The notes below the pieces were generated by a model. The model saw only the letters and a list, made by a program, of their open reading frames with translations, made no database searches and was not told the DNA's origin. The position numbers were made by a program, and so were the translations under genes. Positions 26,401 to 35,779 of a stretch of DNA of 64,000 nt are shown here, piece by piece (position 1 is the stretch's first letter; every line of letters begins with the position of its first letter). Source of the stretch: Drosophila miranda (Eukaryota > Arthropoda > Insecta > Diptera > Drosophilidae); the NCBI RefSeq assembly GCF_003369915.1, contig NC_046676.1, positions 3,844,001 through 3,908,000 of the forward strand, written 5' to 3'.

Positions 26401-29400
26401 GATACGAGTACACGGCAATCCCACTAAACTATCAGATACAAATACACCCAATCGAGCGGACACATTCCGCATATTATTTGGCAATACTGATGCCTTCGCA
26501 GACTCGAATCCGTTCGAATTCGTTTGATGTTTGAATATTTTGTTATTGTTTGCGGTTGTCTGTTTATAGATCACTTTGTCAGACTCTGTTCATTTCCTAG
26601 ACATCTGCTGTCTGCCGTCTGCTGTCTACTCGACTAGTTGGTAATTTATCAAAATGCTCTAGCTTAGGCTGCAGTCCTCCGGCTTAGACACACAGATACC
26701 CAGATACCCAGATACCCAGATACAGATGTGAGCAATCTGTGAGATTGCTGTACAGTTGGAAAATGGCTGCAAATCAAATGTGTCAGTCGGGCTCTGTTTG
26801 TCACCTTACTTTGGTTTTATCACCTGCACGCTGAGTACCTCCGTCCAGGGAGAAGGAGCTGCGACTGCAACTGGTTCTGGCACATACACGATTAGCCGTG
26901 GAGCCATTTTATTAACATATTGATTTGCCTAGGGCTCAAAATGATTGACAATTGTGTTACTATAATTTATGTAGCTGTCACTTCAGTAAATCTCACAACG
27001 CCCCTTTAGTCACGATATCTGCAATGTACGAGTGTGTACATATGTACTATGTATAGTATGTGTACATTCACGAGTCGCCGACTGAAAGTTGCCCTGGGAT
27101 GTAACTGATGAAATTAATCGAACTGCAACCAACTCCCAATTATGCAACGCACAATTGCAACTGGTTTTCTGTGTGCTGTGTGCTGTGTGCAGTGGCCTGC
27201 CTCCAACAACAATCAGATGCAATACGATTGAAAGAAAACCCACACGACTTTGACTTTGCCAATAATCAGACATCGTCATCCCCAATGATGGCGATGATCG
27301 TCTTCTGCAACGGCCTTATCGCTGCCACAGCACTAACGGCACGTTTTTCACGTTCACTTGATTTCCGTTTCGAGTGTAGCCACCAACATCATTTCCACCG
27401 ACAAATGGGCCATAAATACATATGTTGCTCGAAGCTCTTTCCATTTGTGCGGCTTTTCTCAGTCAAATGCCAAATCGGTTGCGCAATCGAAAGTGGAGCT
27501 TCCCTTGGGGGCTTCTATCCAATGGGGGTCGCCAAGTCTTCATCGGGACGGCGCTGAGGTACAGATTATTTCACGGTTCGCCCAGCTGAAATGTCAGCTA
27601 CTGGGAGTGACTGTAAATTTTTAACTGAACTTTCAAAGAACTTTGAAAGGTTTGAATATTAACCTTTCAGCATCTCCTCAGCATCCCCGTATCCAATAAA
27701 AATACCCCCAACCTTACCATTATCTTCTGACTGTTGCAGGGCCGCGATGCCACCCCCTATCTGGAACGCAATCGAGTGGGACGGGATGCCATCGACTCGG
27801 CTGCCGCCCTCACCGACATGGGCAAATATCTGTTTCGCGAGCGCCGTCTGCCAGTCTACGACATCGCCGTGGCCATAACTAAGTAAGTGCTTCGGGGGAT
27901 CCGTCATTGTTGTCGCCCTGTGTTTTGGTTTTCATTGCAGGATCAACGGCAGTTCTCTGAGTTCTCTGAGCAGCTATCCGCAGTTCCCCTTTTACTCTTT
28001 ATTAGTATATTAACTATATTAGAGACATACATATCCCCTAAAGATACATTCCTATAATGTCTTCCTGTGTCTAGGTATGATATGTGTCGCAGGCGTAAAG
28101 GAGGTCGTTGCACCAAGGGCACAGCGGGTAAAGAGATACCATGAAAATACTAGACCTAGACTTGTACACACCCACACACACAAACACTGGTACACAAAGA
28201 TACACACTCAGAACAATTGTCATTACGGGTGTTTAACATATTTGAGTTAGTTTTTGGTTATCACCTCTCCCCAGCTACAAGACACACTAAAAAAAGTCAC
28301 CTAAATTTGCGTGTGGGTCTTAATAAATTACTACCACTACACAACACACACACGCACACACACGCACACACGCACACACACACACACACACAACATACTA
28401 GTAAAAAAAATAGTTAATTCCAAAGCGTTAAACTAATTTGAGTAGCGGATCGGGCATTAATCGTAAAACCGGTTGACTTCTTTAGTACGAGTATCTTATA
28501 TCAGTACCTGGCTCACGGTTGCATTGGTTTGCGCTTTGAATCATATATTTACATCAATACTAGCGTTTAAATATACTTTTTACGCCCAACTTGGAAAGGC
28601 CTCCATGTGGTATCATTTGTAGACAACAAGTGGTAGATGGAAGACTTAATCCCTAAATTAGTGTGCAGCATTGATTGAATGGTTCCCTATCGGCAGTTGG
28701 ATTGGAATCTATAAAACTGGGATACGAGTATTGCGTACATTTCTGAGACCGATCTTTGCTTCAGGATTCGGTGCGTCGAAGATAGATTTTTCTCGTGGCC
28801 CTTTCTCCGCTCTTGAAACGATATTAAGTAATGCTCAAGCTATGTGTGCTTGCGCAAACAATCAATATCGAATTTGGCACGCCCCCCGATCGACAAAACA
28901 ACAATCGATCAACGGCCAAGAGGAGATAATGAAATAAATGGTTCAGAAACCTCAAATCGAAACTGAAACCGAAACCAAATCTAAAATTTCTACGCATTTT
29001 TGAACAATTTTCGCCCGCAGACTCGATATGTGCCGTCGCACCTCCGCTTATGGCGAATGTAATCGCGGTACCGCAGGTAAAGACCCCACAACTATCATTC
29101 ACTTCGTTAGCCAACATCTACTATGTATGTATCTGTACAGGCAAATGCAAAAAATAAGCACAACGAGCTGTGCAAACGCGCTAAAATAAGTAACATTAAA
29201 GGCGGTCCCCGCCAAGCCCAAAATGCGTCGCTCCATCATCAACAATATCAAGCAAATTTAATGAATTTCATGCACGTCTCTTTGTCTCTATTCTCACCCT
29301 CCTCCTCTATCCAACCCACTCTGCCTCTGACACTGCTCCACCTCTCTCTTTCCGGCAAAGCGAGCTAAACGAGCGCTTTTCGAGTAATCGCTGCTGTGCG

Positions 29401-32400
29401 GAAGCAAGAACAAGGAAATGTGCGCATGCGCTGGCGAACGATATCTTTGCAGTTCTTCCTCTTCTCTGTGTAAATTATATTTCTTTAAAGCATTCCGTAT
29501 CGAACTATACATTTTGTAAATGTTTTCATCAATAAATACATACATGTGTATGCACATACATACATGTACATGTGCGCTGAGCCTTTCTTCAGCGGTTTCT
29601 TCAGCCCTCCTAAGACTGTACAACTTTCCCACTGCTATCGATCTTCTGTCGGCTTCCGTCTAAATGCTATATACTTTATCGAACTCTTCTCTGTCTTCTG
29701 TGTCAACTGCATGTACATATGTACATAAGCGTACTCTTTAACTGTTAATATAACCAATTTATTGAATTTCAGCTGACAAATAAATAATAAATATGAATGA
29801 AAAGTATCAACGATGTTTAATGAATAAAGTATATAGAAAGTCCACAATTGAAAAAAGGTTTAACATAGACAAATATATGAATATACTACTAACTGCAGCG
29901 CTTCAATAGAACGAATTGATGCAAGACACAAATTGCCATACAAATTAATTATTGTTTTGATAAAAGCATTACAAAAATAACTTTTCAAACTAGTTAATTA
30001 TTGTTTTGATAAAAGCATAACAAAAATTACTTTTCAAACTAGTTATATTGGGCTTCTGTTAATAACACTAATAAATCCATATACTACCACTAACGTTTCA
30101 CCACTTTGGTTATGGGCTAATCATATCTAAGCTGGAGTTTTGCAGTTTTAGCTACTAATTTTACACGTAATCGCTCTCACACATCGAATAACAATTCGAG
30201 ACCTTCTCTCAGCTGTTGCAGTTATTGTCTACGGACAAGAAAATTATGTTTGAGAGTAAAAACAAATGGCCGATATGCAACAAGACATCATAATTTTGGT
30301 TAATAACTGCGACAGCTCAGCGACGTTGCCTTAAGGAAATTGTCAACTTCCTGTTGGACAGAAAGGAAAATTTACACTATGTGAAAATGGCCCGCAAAAC
30401 AATTGCCTAATTTTCTTCATGTATTTTCTTTCGGAAAAGGCTTCGCCTACGTTGGCGGTGCCTGCGTAGTGAACAAGCGACTGGAAAAGGTGAACAGCGT
30501 GGCCATCATTGAAGACACCGGCGGTTTCAGCGGCATCATTGTGGCTGCCCACGAAGTGGGACACTTGTAAGTAGTCCCAGACGAACATATATACATATGT
30601 ATATGCAATATAGGAAGCGGCGATTGTACTCCTAGCGGCTTTCCTTGACCGGCCGGCGAGCGGAACTCATTCTGCACAACTTTCAATTCATTCAATACTT
30701 AGTATCCCAAGTCCCTGATCAAAGACGTGTATTTGGGGTTCACTTGTCCAGCATTAACAGAAGCAAACTAAAAAAAAAAGCGAATAGTTTCCGCTGCTGG
30801 AAACTGGTCACTGAAACTCGTTTGCATTTCCGTTTGACATCATTCGGCTTGCAATTAATCAATTAACATTTTTCCCACCCGTCCACGCTCCTCAATCAAA
30901 ATGTGTCTCTTGCTCTTTCACGCAGACTGGGAGCGGTCCATGACGGCTCGCCGCCACCAAGCTACCTAGGCGGCCCGGGCGCCCAGCGCTGTCGCTGGGA
31001 GGACGGATACATTATGTCCGATTTGCGCCACACTGAGCGCGGATTCAGATGGTCCGCCTGTACGGTCCAGAGCTTTCATCATTTTCTCAAGTGAGTGGAT
31101 CTTAGGAACGGCTAGGATAAGAAGATTGTGCTTGACTTGGCTCTGTTTCTTTCTCGTTCGCAGTGGAGACACGGCCACCTGCCTGCACAACGCCCCACAC
31201 GAGGACAGCGCTCTGGGACGCTCTCTGCCAGGCACCTTGCTTTCGTTGGATGCCCAATGCCGGCGGGACCGGGGAACTTATGCCTGCTTCAAGGACGAGC
31301 GCGTCTGTGCCCAGTTGTTCTGCTTCGACGCCCAGACGGGATACTGCGTGGCCTACAGACCCGCTGCGGAGGGTTCGGCCTGTGGTAACGGTTATGTAAG
31401 TCCCCCTAAGTCACCTGTGATTGATAGCCCCACTCTGCTTTTGGCCCGACTAACCCAAACATGTTTACCGCTACACAGCACTGTCTGGATGGTCGGTGCA
31501 CCCCTCTGCCCTCCAACATCATCCCCGACTATGGGAACAACTATCGTTTAGTCTACAAGTGAGTAAAGTTTATTTGGTTTTGTTTATTGAGAAGACTGTT
31601 CCTTAGTAGTTTTGTTGTGTAAGCTAAGCATTCTACTTACTAAAACACAAAAATTTAGAGTACAAAGTACATACACGAATATACACAGAAAAACAAATTT
31701 TAATGAACAAACCTTTACACCTTTACACTAAATTAAAACACCAACAACACCAAACACAAATGCAACCGTAGTAAAATCGACAGCAAAAAAGATGCAACCT
31801 CTGAGCCAACGGGGGACATTGAAAGTAGTAGCGAGGAAGCCGAGTCGCAAGAAGATGAGAATGAGAATGAGAACGAGAACGATGATGAGGAGGAGCAAGA
31901 GCAGGATGAGGGCACCACTAGTAGCGAGGAGCAGCAGGATAATAAAGTCGAGCAGAGCTCGGACGCCGCTTCGGCTTCCGCTGCCTCTGCTGGTACGTCG
32001 ACATCTACAACGAAGTCGACGACAACGACCACAGTGCGACCCAAGGCGAAAGCGTTTGGGTACTTGCATCGCATTTTGCCGTTGTACGACGCTGAGAGGC
32101 AATGGCTTCAGAAAGACGGAGTTTTGGTGAAGACGCGGACCAGCAGTAGCGTCAGCAGCATTAGCGGTCCCTCTGCTCCCTCTACGACAAAAATACCAAC
32201 AACAACAACAACAACCACACAAACACCGAATCTTTTCCAAGTCTACACACATGAATTACGCAAACAAATTGAATACTACCTACACATGCTACAAACACAA
32301 CAACATGCAACAAAATTGAAACCAGAACAAAAGCCACAACAGACAGAACAAACACAACAGTCGATAGTTGAAATACCTTTGGTACAAAAACAAATTAAAA

Positions 32401-32491
32401 ATTATAGTGTAACCAGCAACAGCAACAGCAACAGCAACGGAGCAAAACAACAACACCAACAGAACACCAGCGAAGAGAACCAGAGGCAGCC

Positions 32492-32523
<32 letters not shown>

Positions 32524-33128
32524 CAACCGATGAGGAAAATGAAGCCACTGCCGGCATTCAGAGCAATGAAGCGATTGAGCGGCAAAAACGTAAGTTCCCC
32601 ATCCAATCCACCATAGCAACAACAGCAATAGCAACTGCTGCAGAAACGACATCAGCAACAACATCAGAAACAACTGCCAAAGGGATAACAACATCATCAT
32701 TTCTCGATGCGTACTTTAAAAAATTACAAGCATTGCATTTACCAACACTGGACGGCGCAGTAACTGCCACCAGCACAATCACATCCGTCTCTTCATCCGT
32801 CAGCTCAACAAACAAGCAACACCCGCAACACCCGCAAGTGCAGTCACAGCAGAAAGAAGACAAATTTGATGGCAGCGCCTTCTTGAAACGTACGCCAACT
32901 CGGAGTAGTATTAAAGCATACAAAACTAGTAGTAGCAATACGAGTATTAGTAGTAGTCAACCTCATCCACAAAATCAACAACAACAAAGGCCAAACTACA
33001 TTGGCGACACCACAAATAATCTGCCAGCGGTGTTGGACAGTGCGCCAAGTACAACAGAAAGTACAGCTGTGCCCAAGAAACCCAAAATTAAAACACAAAA
33101 ACTAATACGCCGCACACGAGTCATGTAA
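8131..33128 (+). CDS. ADAMTS-type secreted zinc metalloprotease (11 exon positions, 5' end missing)
   Basis: Secreted M12B/ADAMTS-like protease expected to cleave extracellular substrates. Spliced exons: 8131-8226, 19149-19278, 19873-20147, 21000-21104, 27740-27882, then 28075-28127 or 29021-29076, 30440-30566, 30926-31090, 31164-31395, 31479-31558, 31772-33128. All junctions are GT/AG and in phase, giving 920 residues in the window with exon 6a. Visible order: prodomain part; basic cleavage sites RRKRR (about 98-102) and RTRSRR (about 134-139); catalytic domain from APYIIYPEV; zinc site HEVGH split from LLGAVHD by an intron, together matching HExxHxxGxxHD; Met-turn in GYIMSD; cysteine-rich disintegrin-like domain (exons 9-10). 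No thrombospondin-1 repeat follows; the C-terminus is low-complexity, acidic then Ser/Thr/Gln rich. The start and signal peptide are not identified. Drosophila has a few ADAMTS genes; stall is one candidate from memory, but I cannot assign it. Confidence 0.93.
12238..12267 (+). repeat. (AGCTC)n tandem repeat
   Basis: About six perfect AGCTC pentamers in the large ADAMTS intron. Confidence 0.88.
14225..14270 (+). repeat. 12-bp tandem repeat CAGATACCCATA
   Basis: Three to four units of CAGATACCCATA followed by diverged CAGATA/CAGGCA units. A related CAGATACC array occurs at 26691. Confidence 0.88.
14415..14480 (+). repeat. Compound (TC)n-(TATCTC)n microsatellite
   Basis: A pure TC run of about 36 bases passes into TATCTC units and then GTGTCTGTCTGTC. 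Confidence 0.92.
15130..15178 (+). repeat. (GTGGCAA)n / (GTGGTA)n tandem repeat
   Basis: Two to three GTGGTA units followed by about four GTGGCAA heptamers. Confidence 0.85.
15471..15499 (+). repeat. (CAG)n triplet microsatellite
   Basis: About nine CAG/AGC triplets. It lies in an intron, and the Ala/Leu/Gln tracts in chance ORFs around it come from this array. Confidence 0.9.
18014..18060 (+). repeat. (GTGTAT/GTGTAC)n microsatellite
   Basis: Alternating purine-pyrimidine hexamers (GTGTAT, then GTGTAC), a possible Z-DNA-prone tract. Confidence 0.88.
18590..19040 (+). mobile_element. Degenerate dispersed repeat, probable transposon remnant
   Basis: The stretch around 18650-18700 (CTTGATCAGCATC, then GTCGATATAGCC and CCGTCTGTCC) resembles, from memory, a motif that recurs across Drosophila genomes in transposon-derived repeats. 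A GC-rich palindromic patch (CCGCGGCCCTTGCCGCG) follows at about 18980. No ORF or terminal repeats were found, so the class is unknown and the edges are approximate. Confidence 0.45.
19149..19278 (+). CDS. ADAMTS exon 2 (prodomain)
   Basis: Acceptor TTTTCAG ends at 19148 and donor GTAAGT starts at 19279. It begins EGSIGHDLVIKPLP and contains EEAHHIVYKRE. The 130 bases end in phase 1 and join GCC (Ala) with the next exon. Confidence 0.9.
19279..19872 (+). other. ADAMTS intron 2, no gene seen
   Basis: 594-bp intron between GTAAGT and CTGCAG. Nothing further is recognised in it. Confidence 0.85.
19873..20147 (+). CDS. ADAMTS exon 3 (prodomain, basic cleavage sites, start of catalytic domain)
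   Basis: Begins AFMEPDDLLASEKLERLQ. It carries two dibasic/furin-like clusters (RRKRR before SVPTS and RTRTRTRSRR before QAPYI). The mature protease probably starts at about APYIIYPEVLVIVDYDG, the first strand of an M12B catalytic domain. It ends at GGDNLQ, phase 0, donor GTGCGT. Confidence 0.93.
20148..20999 (+). other. ADAMTS intron 3
   Basis: Bounded by GTGCGT and AACGCAG. The reading frame of exon 3 stays open for about 360 bases into it (stop at about 20505), so retention would give a catalytically dead, prodomain-containing product. No other feature is seen apart from two TACGAGTA octamers. Confidence 0.8.
21000..21104 (+). CDS. ADAMTS exon 4 (catalytic domain)
   Basis: 35 codons, phase 0/0, starting VKRYFISFWNGVDLRYRLL and ending RIRISIAGIIISR. 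This matches the helix and strand of the M12B fold that places a ‘vnxvdxxY’ segment before the edge strand. Donor GTAAGT. Confidence 0.93.
22403..22430 (+). repeat. 9-bp tandem repeat (CCACCAGTG), about 3 copies
   Basis: Three perfect GCCACCAGT nonamers in the large ADAMTS intron. Confidence 0.85.
26691..26724 (+). repeat. (CAGATACC)n tandem repeat
   Basis: About four CAGATACC octamers, related in sequence to the array at 14225. Confidence 0.85.
27740..27882 (+). CDS. ADAMTS exon 5 (catalytic domain)
   Basis: Starts GRDATPYLERNRVGRDAIDS and ends YDIAVAITK, where the ADAMTS family reads ‘YDTAILFT’. It ends two bases into a Lys codon. Either version of exon 6 completes the codon as Lys (AAG or AAA). 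Confidence 0.93.
28075..28127 (+). CDS. ADAMTS alternative exon 6a (active-site-proximal loop)
   Basis: 53 bases between GTGTCTAG and GTAAAG, encoding (K)YDMCRRRKGGRCTKGTA(G). It joins in frame upstream to exon 5 and downstream to exon 7. It has the same phases and framework (DMCRR...C..GTAG) as exon 6b. Including both would shift the frame (53+56 bases), so use should be exclusive. Confidence 0.88.
28340..28392 (+). repeat. (CA)n microsatellite
   Basis: CA dinucleotide run with CG interruptions, in the intron between alternative exons 6a and 6b. Confidence 0.9.
29021..29076 (+). CDS. ADAMTS alternative exon 6b (active-site-proximal loop)
   Basis: 56 bases between CGCCCGCAG and GTAAAG, encoding (K)LDMCRRTSAYGECNRGTA(G). 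It is one codon longer than 6a and keeps both cysteines and the GTAG end, but changes the loop from strongly basic (RRRKGGR) to polar (RRTSAYGE). It was probably born by tandem exon duplication. Confidence 0.88.
29077..30439 (+). other. ADAMTS intron after exon 6b
   Basis: AT-rich intron ending TCGGAAAAG at 30439. It contains alternating CATACATG tracts at about 29540-29580 and a 49-bp tandem duplication at 29945-30042. No gene is seen. Confidence 0.8.
29945..30042 (+). repeat. 49-bp direct tandem duplication
   Basis: Copy 1 is 29945-29993 and copy 2 is 29994-30042. Both start TTAATTATTGTTTTGATAAA and end TTTTCAAACTAG; they differ at only a few positions. It is a recent local duplication in the intron. 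Confidence 0.9.
30440..30566 (+). CDS. ADAMTS exon 7 (zinc-binding HEVGH)
   Basis: Starts FAYVGGACVVNKRLEKVN and ends GGFSGIIVAAHEVGHL. The catalytic glutamate and the first two zinc histidines are here. The acceptor GGAAAAG is pyrimidine-poor, but phase and homology fix it. Donor GTAAGT. Confidence 0.95.
30926..31090 (+). CDS. ADAMTS exon 8 (third zinc His, Met-turn)
   Basis: Completes the zinc site as LLGAVHDGSP. It contains RCRWEDGYIMSDLRH with the Met-turn methionine that defines metzincins, and ends SFHHFL. Donor GTGAGT. Confidence 0.95.
31164..31395 (+). CDS. ADAMTS exon 9 (disintegrin-like domain)
   Basis: Cysteine-rich sequence with CLHNAPHED, LPGTLLSLDAQCRRD, ERVCAQLFCFD and EGSACGNGY, following the ADAMTS disintegrin-like spacing (LPG...QC...C..L.C......C). 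Donor GTAAGT at 31396. Confidence 0.93.
31479..31558 (+). CDS. ADAMTS exon 10 (end of disintegrin-like domain)
   Basis: HCLDGRCTPLPSNIIPDYGN followed by NYRLVY. Where a typical ADAMTS goes on to a thrombospondin-1 repeat (Trp-rich), this protein does not. Failure to splice gives Lys-stop at once (AAG TGA), so a short isoform is possible. Confidence 0.92.
31772..33128 (+). CDS. ADAMTS exon 11 (long low-complexity C-terminal tail)
   Basis: Acceptor ACCGTAG is weak, but the frame joins exactly. It starts KIDSKKDATSEPTG, then an acidic region rich in Glu/Asp/Asn, then a segment KAFGYLHRILPLYD, then Thr/Ser/Gln-rich tracts with (CAGCAA)n Gln runs, and ends IRRTRVM-stop at 33126. An internal GTAAGT at 32590 is a possible alternative donor. 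Polyadenylation signal AATAAA at 33585. Confidence 0.85.
32493..32523 (+). repeat. Coding (CAACAG)n glutamine run
   Basis: CAGCAA hexamers inside exon 11 encode a run of about ten Gln residues in the protein tail. It is probably length-polymorphic. Confidence 0.85.
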
Positions 33129-33415
33129 TGTAACCATAAAGTGAACGCGAGAAAGTGACAGAGATGCTGATACGGAGAAAGAGGCAAACAAGAAACTCTG
33201 CTACCACTTACTATAAACTACTAAATACTGCTAGCCAAAACACAGTTGATCAGCTGCTTGCCAAAACCAAAACAAGAACCTTTCAACATACATTGTCAAC
33301 GGCTCCTTCGTCCTTCGTCGTTCGTCCAACGACCAACGTCCACAATACCACACACACAAAACAAAGCAACACGCAACACACACATGTACACATGTATATG
33401 CCAAACCGACCGATT

Positions 33416-33448
33416 CGATACCGATACCGATACCGATACCGATACCGA
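33416..33448 (+). repeat. (CCGATA)n microsatellite
   Basis: About five CCGATA hexamers in the 3' UTR of the long ADAMTS form. Confidence 0.88.
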
Positions 33449-33584
33449 AAACGATTCGTTTTTCTTACGTGCGGTAAGCCAAACCAAACCAATCCAGCAT
33501 TCAATCCGGTTCTTAACTTCCTCCTTAGCAGTAGTCTAAAGCTTTGCTATAAAGTATTTTCCGTTTTTACGCTGCCTGCCCTAT

Positions 33585-33590
33585 AATAAA
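33585..33590 (+). terminator. Polyadenylation signal AATAAA (long ADAMTS form)
   Basis: First canonical AATAAA downstream of the stop at 33128, about 460 bases into the 3' UTR. Confidence 0.6.
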
Positions 33591-34731
33591 TACAAAAATA
33601 TAACCTTGGTTGCTAAGGGCGACATGGGAGTAGGAATAAGTGAAAATTAAATGATAAACAATACTCATTTGAAGCTCCCTATTCGCATACGTAATTGGCT
33701 ATTAGCCATTTAGCTGTAACATGGAATATATTTTTAGCACTTGGCGTTGGAAATTGCATCGATCATATCTGACATCTGCAAGAAACAAACATTTAACTCA
33801 GTAGTATAGGGACCGCTTAGTCAGTGGCCCCAGTTGTAGTTCTTGAATTATTATTCCTTGAATTTGCATGAAATATAATATTTTAATTAGCTCCTACATT
33901 TCCAACAAGTTAAACGAGAATTATCGACTCTTAATCCTTCTTCATCCTTGACCGATACCAGTCAGAACTTGATGAAAACAATGTCGTACATTTGCATTAG
34001 ACACATAGTCAGAACCTCATACAGCATGCTTGAAGAAAAACTGTCATCAAACTTTCTTTGAAAGATCAAAATCTCATCGCTGATACTTTTTTTTGCTATT
34101 CCGGTATACATATGTATCTCTCGCCTCTATCTTTCCAAAATCGACACACGCCCACACTCAAACACACATACACACATGCATACAAGCAAATCCAAAAAGG
34201 AACAAATTGGCATTTAAACATGCGCACACATACCAGCATAGAAACCCACAAACATACACGCTCTCCTTCTCACACCACCACCACACATGCATACTCGAAC
34301 ATACATATTGAAAGGAATATCGAAATATTGGAAATATATAGAATTGTAGCAATTAAGTATTAGATCAACAACAAATGGCATGGAATCAGAGAATAATAAA
34401 AACCAAACGCATTTTTGCATACTAAAAATCAAGCTGCAGAAGGCGAGAGTGCAACAAAAAGTAATTTGGCAAATGGAAGCGCATGGAATTGGAAATATAA
34501 AACTGAAATATAAATAATACACACGCACATACAACACCCACACTTCAAAATGGCGGCGTCTGCAACAAATATACATACATATTTACATACATATTACAAT
34601 ATAAAACAAATCCAGAAAATGTTCATTGATTCTGCACGCCCGACAAAAGTGATATAGCCGCTTTAGATCTATTTTCACTAATTACGTTTTCCATTTTTTT
34701 ATTTCCCCCTTCCCACCCCTCTCCAAAATAG

Positions 34732-34760
34732 TGGTTAACTGGAAGCTGTTTCCGTTCTAG
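34732..34760 (+). CDS. Candidate alternative terminal exon of the ADAMTS gene
   Basis: A long pyrimidine tract (TTTTTTTATTTCCCCCTTCCC...) ends in AATAG at 34731. Joined to the internal donor at 32590 (both phase 1), the tail becomes RQK-LVNWKLFPF-stop. Stop TAG at 34758-34760; 3' UTR would run to AATAAA at 35434 or the AAATAAATAAATAAAT tract at 35529. With this exon the protein in the window is 750 residues. Joining from exon 10 gives only Asn-Gly-stop. Confidence 0.45.
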
Positions 34761-35433
34761 CGAAATGACGGCTGTACAGGCAGCAATTGGAATTGGTTAG
34801 TAACAGTCACTGCCATCGAAATTGGAACAAGTTTTTGCAGTTAAAATGTGTTTTAGCTAGAATTTATTATTATTATTATTTGAATGGAAAACTATTGATT
34901 GTTTTTAGATATAGCCACAACTAATTTAAAATATTGTCTGTTAAACGCCAACGCAACAAAGCAATTGAATATTCATACGAAAATGCGTATGAAATTTTGC
35001 TCAGTACATGCATATATTATGTAATGATTCGGTATAATTTAATTTACTGCGAATTCTTGTAAAATAGTACCCTTTTTTTTTTAAACATTTCATTCGCACA
35101 ACTTTGGCAGACTACTTAAATTATTCTTTGAGCAAATCATCAAACAAGACGAACAAAAATAATTATAATCCCACTTTCCAATGTGATAAACATATAATTT
35201 GTACTCTTTACTAAAATATATTTATCGTTTTTTGTTTGAAAATTGCTTAAAAAGGTGGAGAATTGTCCGTTGATACCTTGCCGCACTTTGCCTACAAGAA
35301 AACTTAAAATTCCATTTCATTGTTGTATTAAAATTGTTAGAGACGTACATTCTTAAACAATCATTACTTTATAGTTACGTAGTATAATGTTTGATACAAA
35401 AAAATATATACAAAATAAGTTTTAGTTGTAGCT

Positions 35434-35439
35434 AATAAA
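35434..35439 (+). terminator. Polyadenylation signal for the candidate distal terminal exon
   Basis: AATAAA in GCTAATAAATG, with a second cluster of AATAAA at 35529-35542, about 700-800 bases beyond the candidate stop at 34760. Confidence 0.4.
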
Positions 35440-35779
35440 TGAAACTGTACATTTATCAATCACACACCCACACAAAACGAAACAAAAATGTATGCCTAAA
35501 TATATGTACATACATATATGTATGTACATAAAATAAATAAATCTGTACATGAAAATACTTGCACATCTTTGATTAAAGTGGGGATATAAAAATAGTAAGA
35601 ATAGCTCTCTAAAATATTTCAATGCGTACAGAATCAGGTTCCATTGGAAATGTTTTCTGGGGTCAAGGTCAAGTCAACCAATATTGCATAGTAAGGGTGA
35701 TGCCATTATTCCTCCGGACTGGATCTTTATTTTTTTTAATTAAAAAAATAGTCGTTTGATTCGAAAAATTTTAGTTTTG

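Larger units (their letters stand above)
21105..27739 (+). other. 6.6-kb intron of the ADAMTS gene
   Basis: Bounded by GTAAGT at 21105 and TGTTGCAG at 27739. It holds simple repeats and TACGAGTA octamers, plus a TATA-like box with a short ORF at about 25563-25903 (see findings). No confirmed gene is seen inside. Confidence 0.78.

Noticed and set aside
27108..27557. 149-residue ORF with a Cys/Val-rich segment before exon 5
   Set aside because: The ATG start and length are mildly unusual, but the composition is erratic (CCVLCAVAC then HQHHFHRQ). No promoter or splice support.
31728..32252. 174-residue minus-strand ORF
   Set aside because: It is the antisense shadow of the acidic, repetitive protease tail (Leu/Ile and Ser runs).
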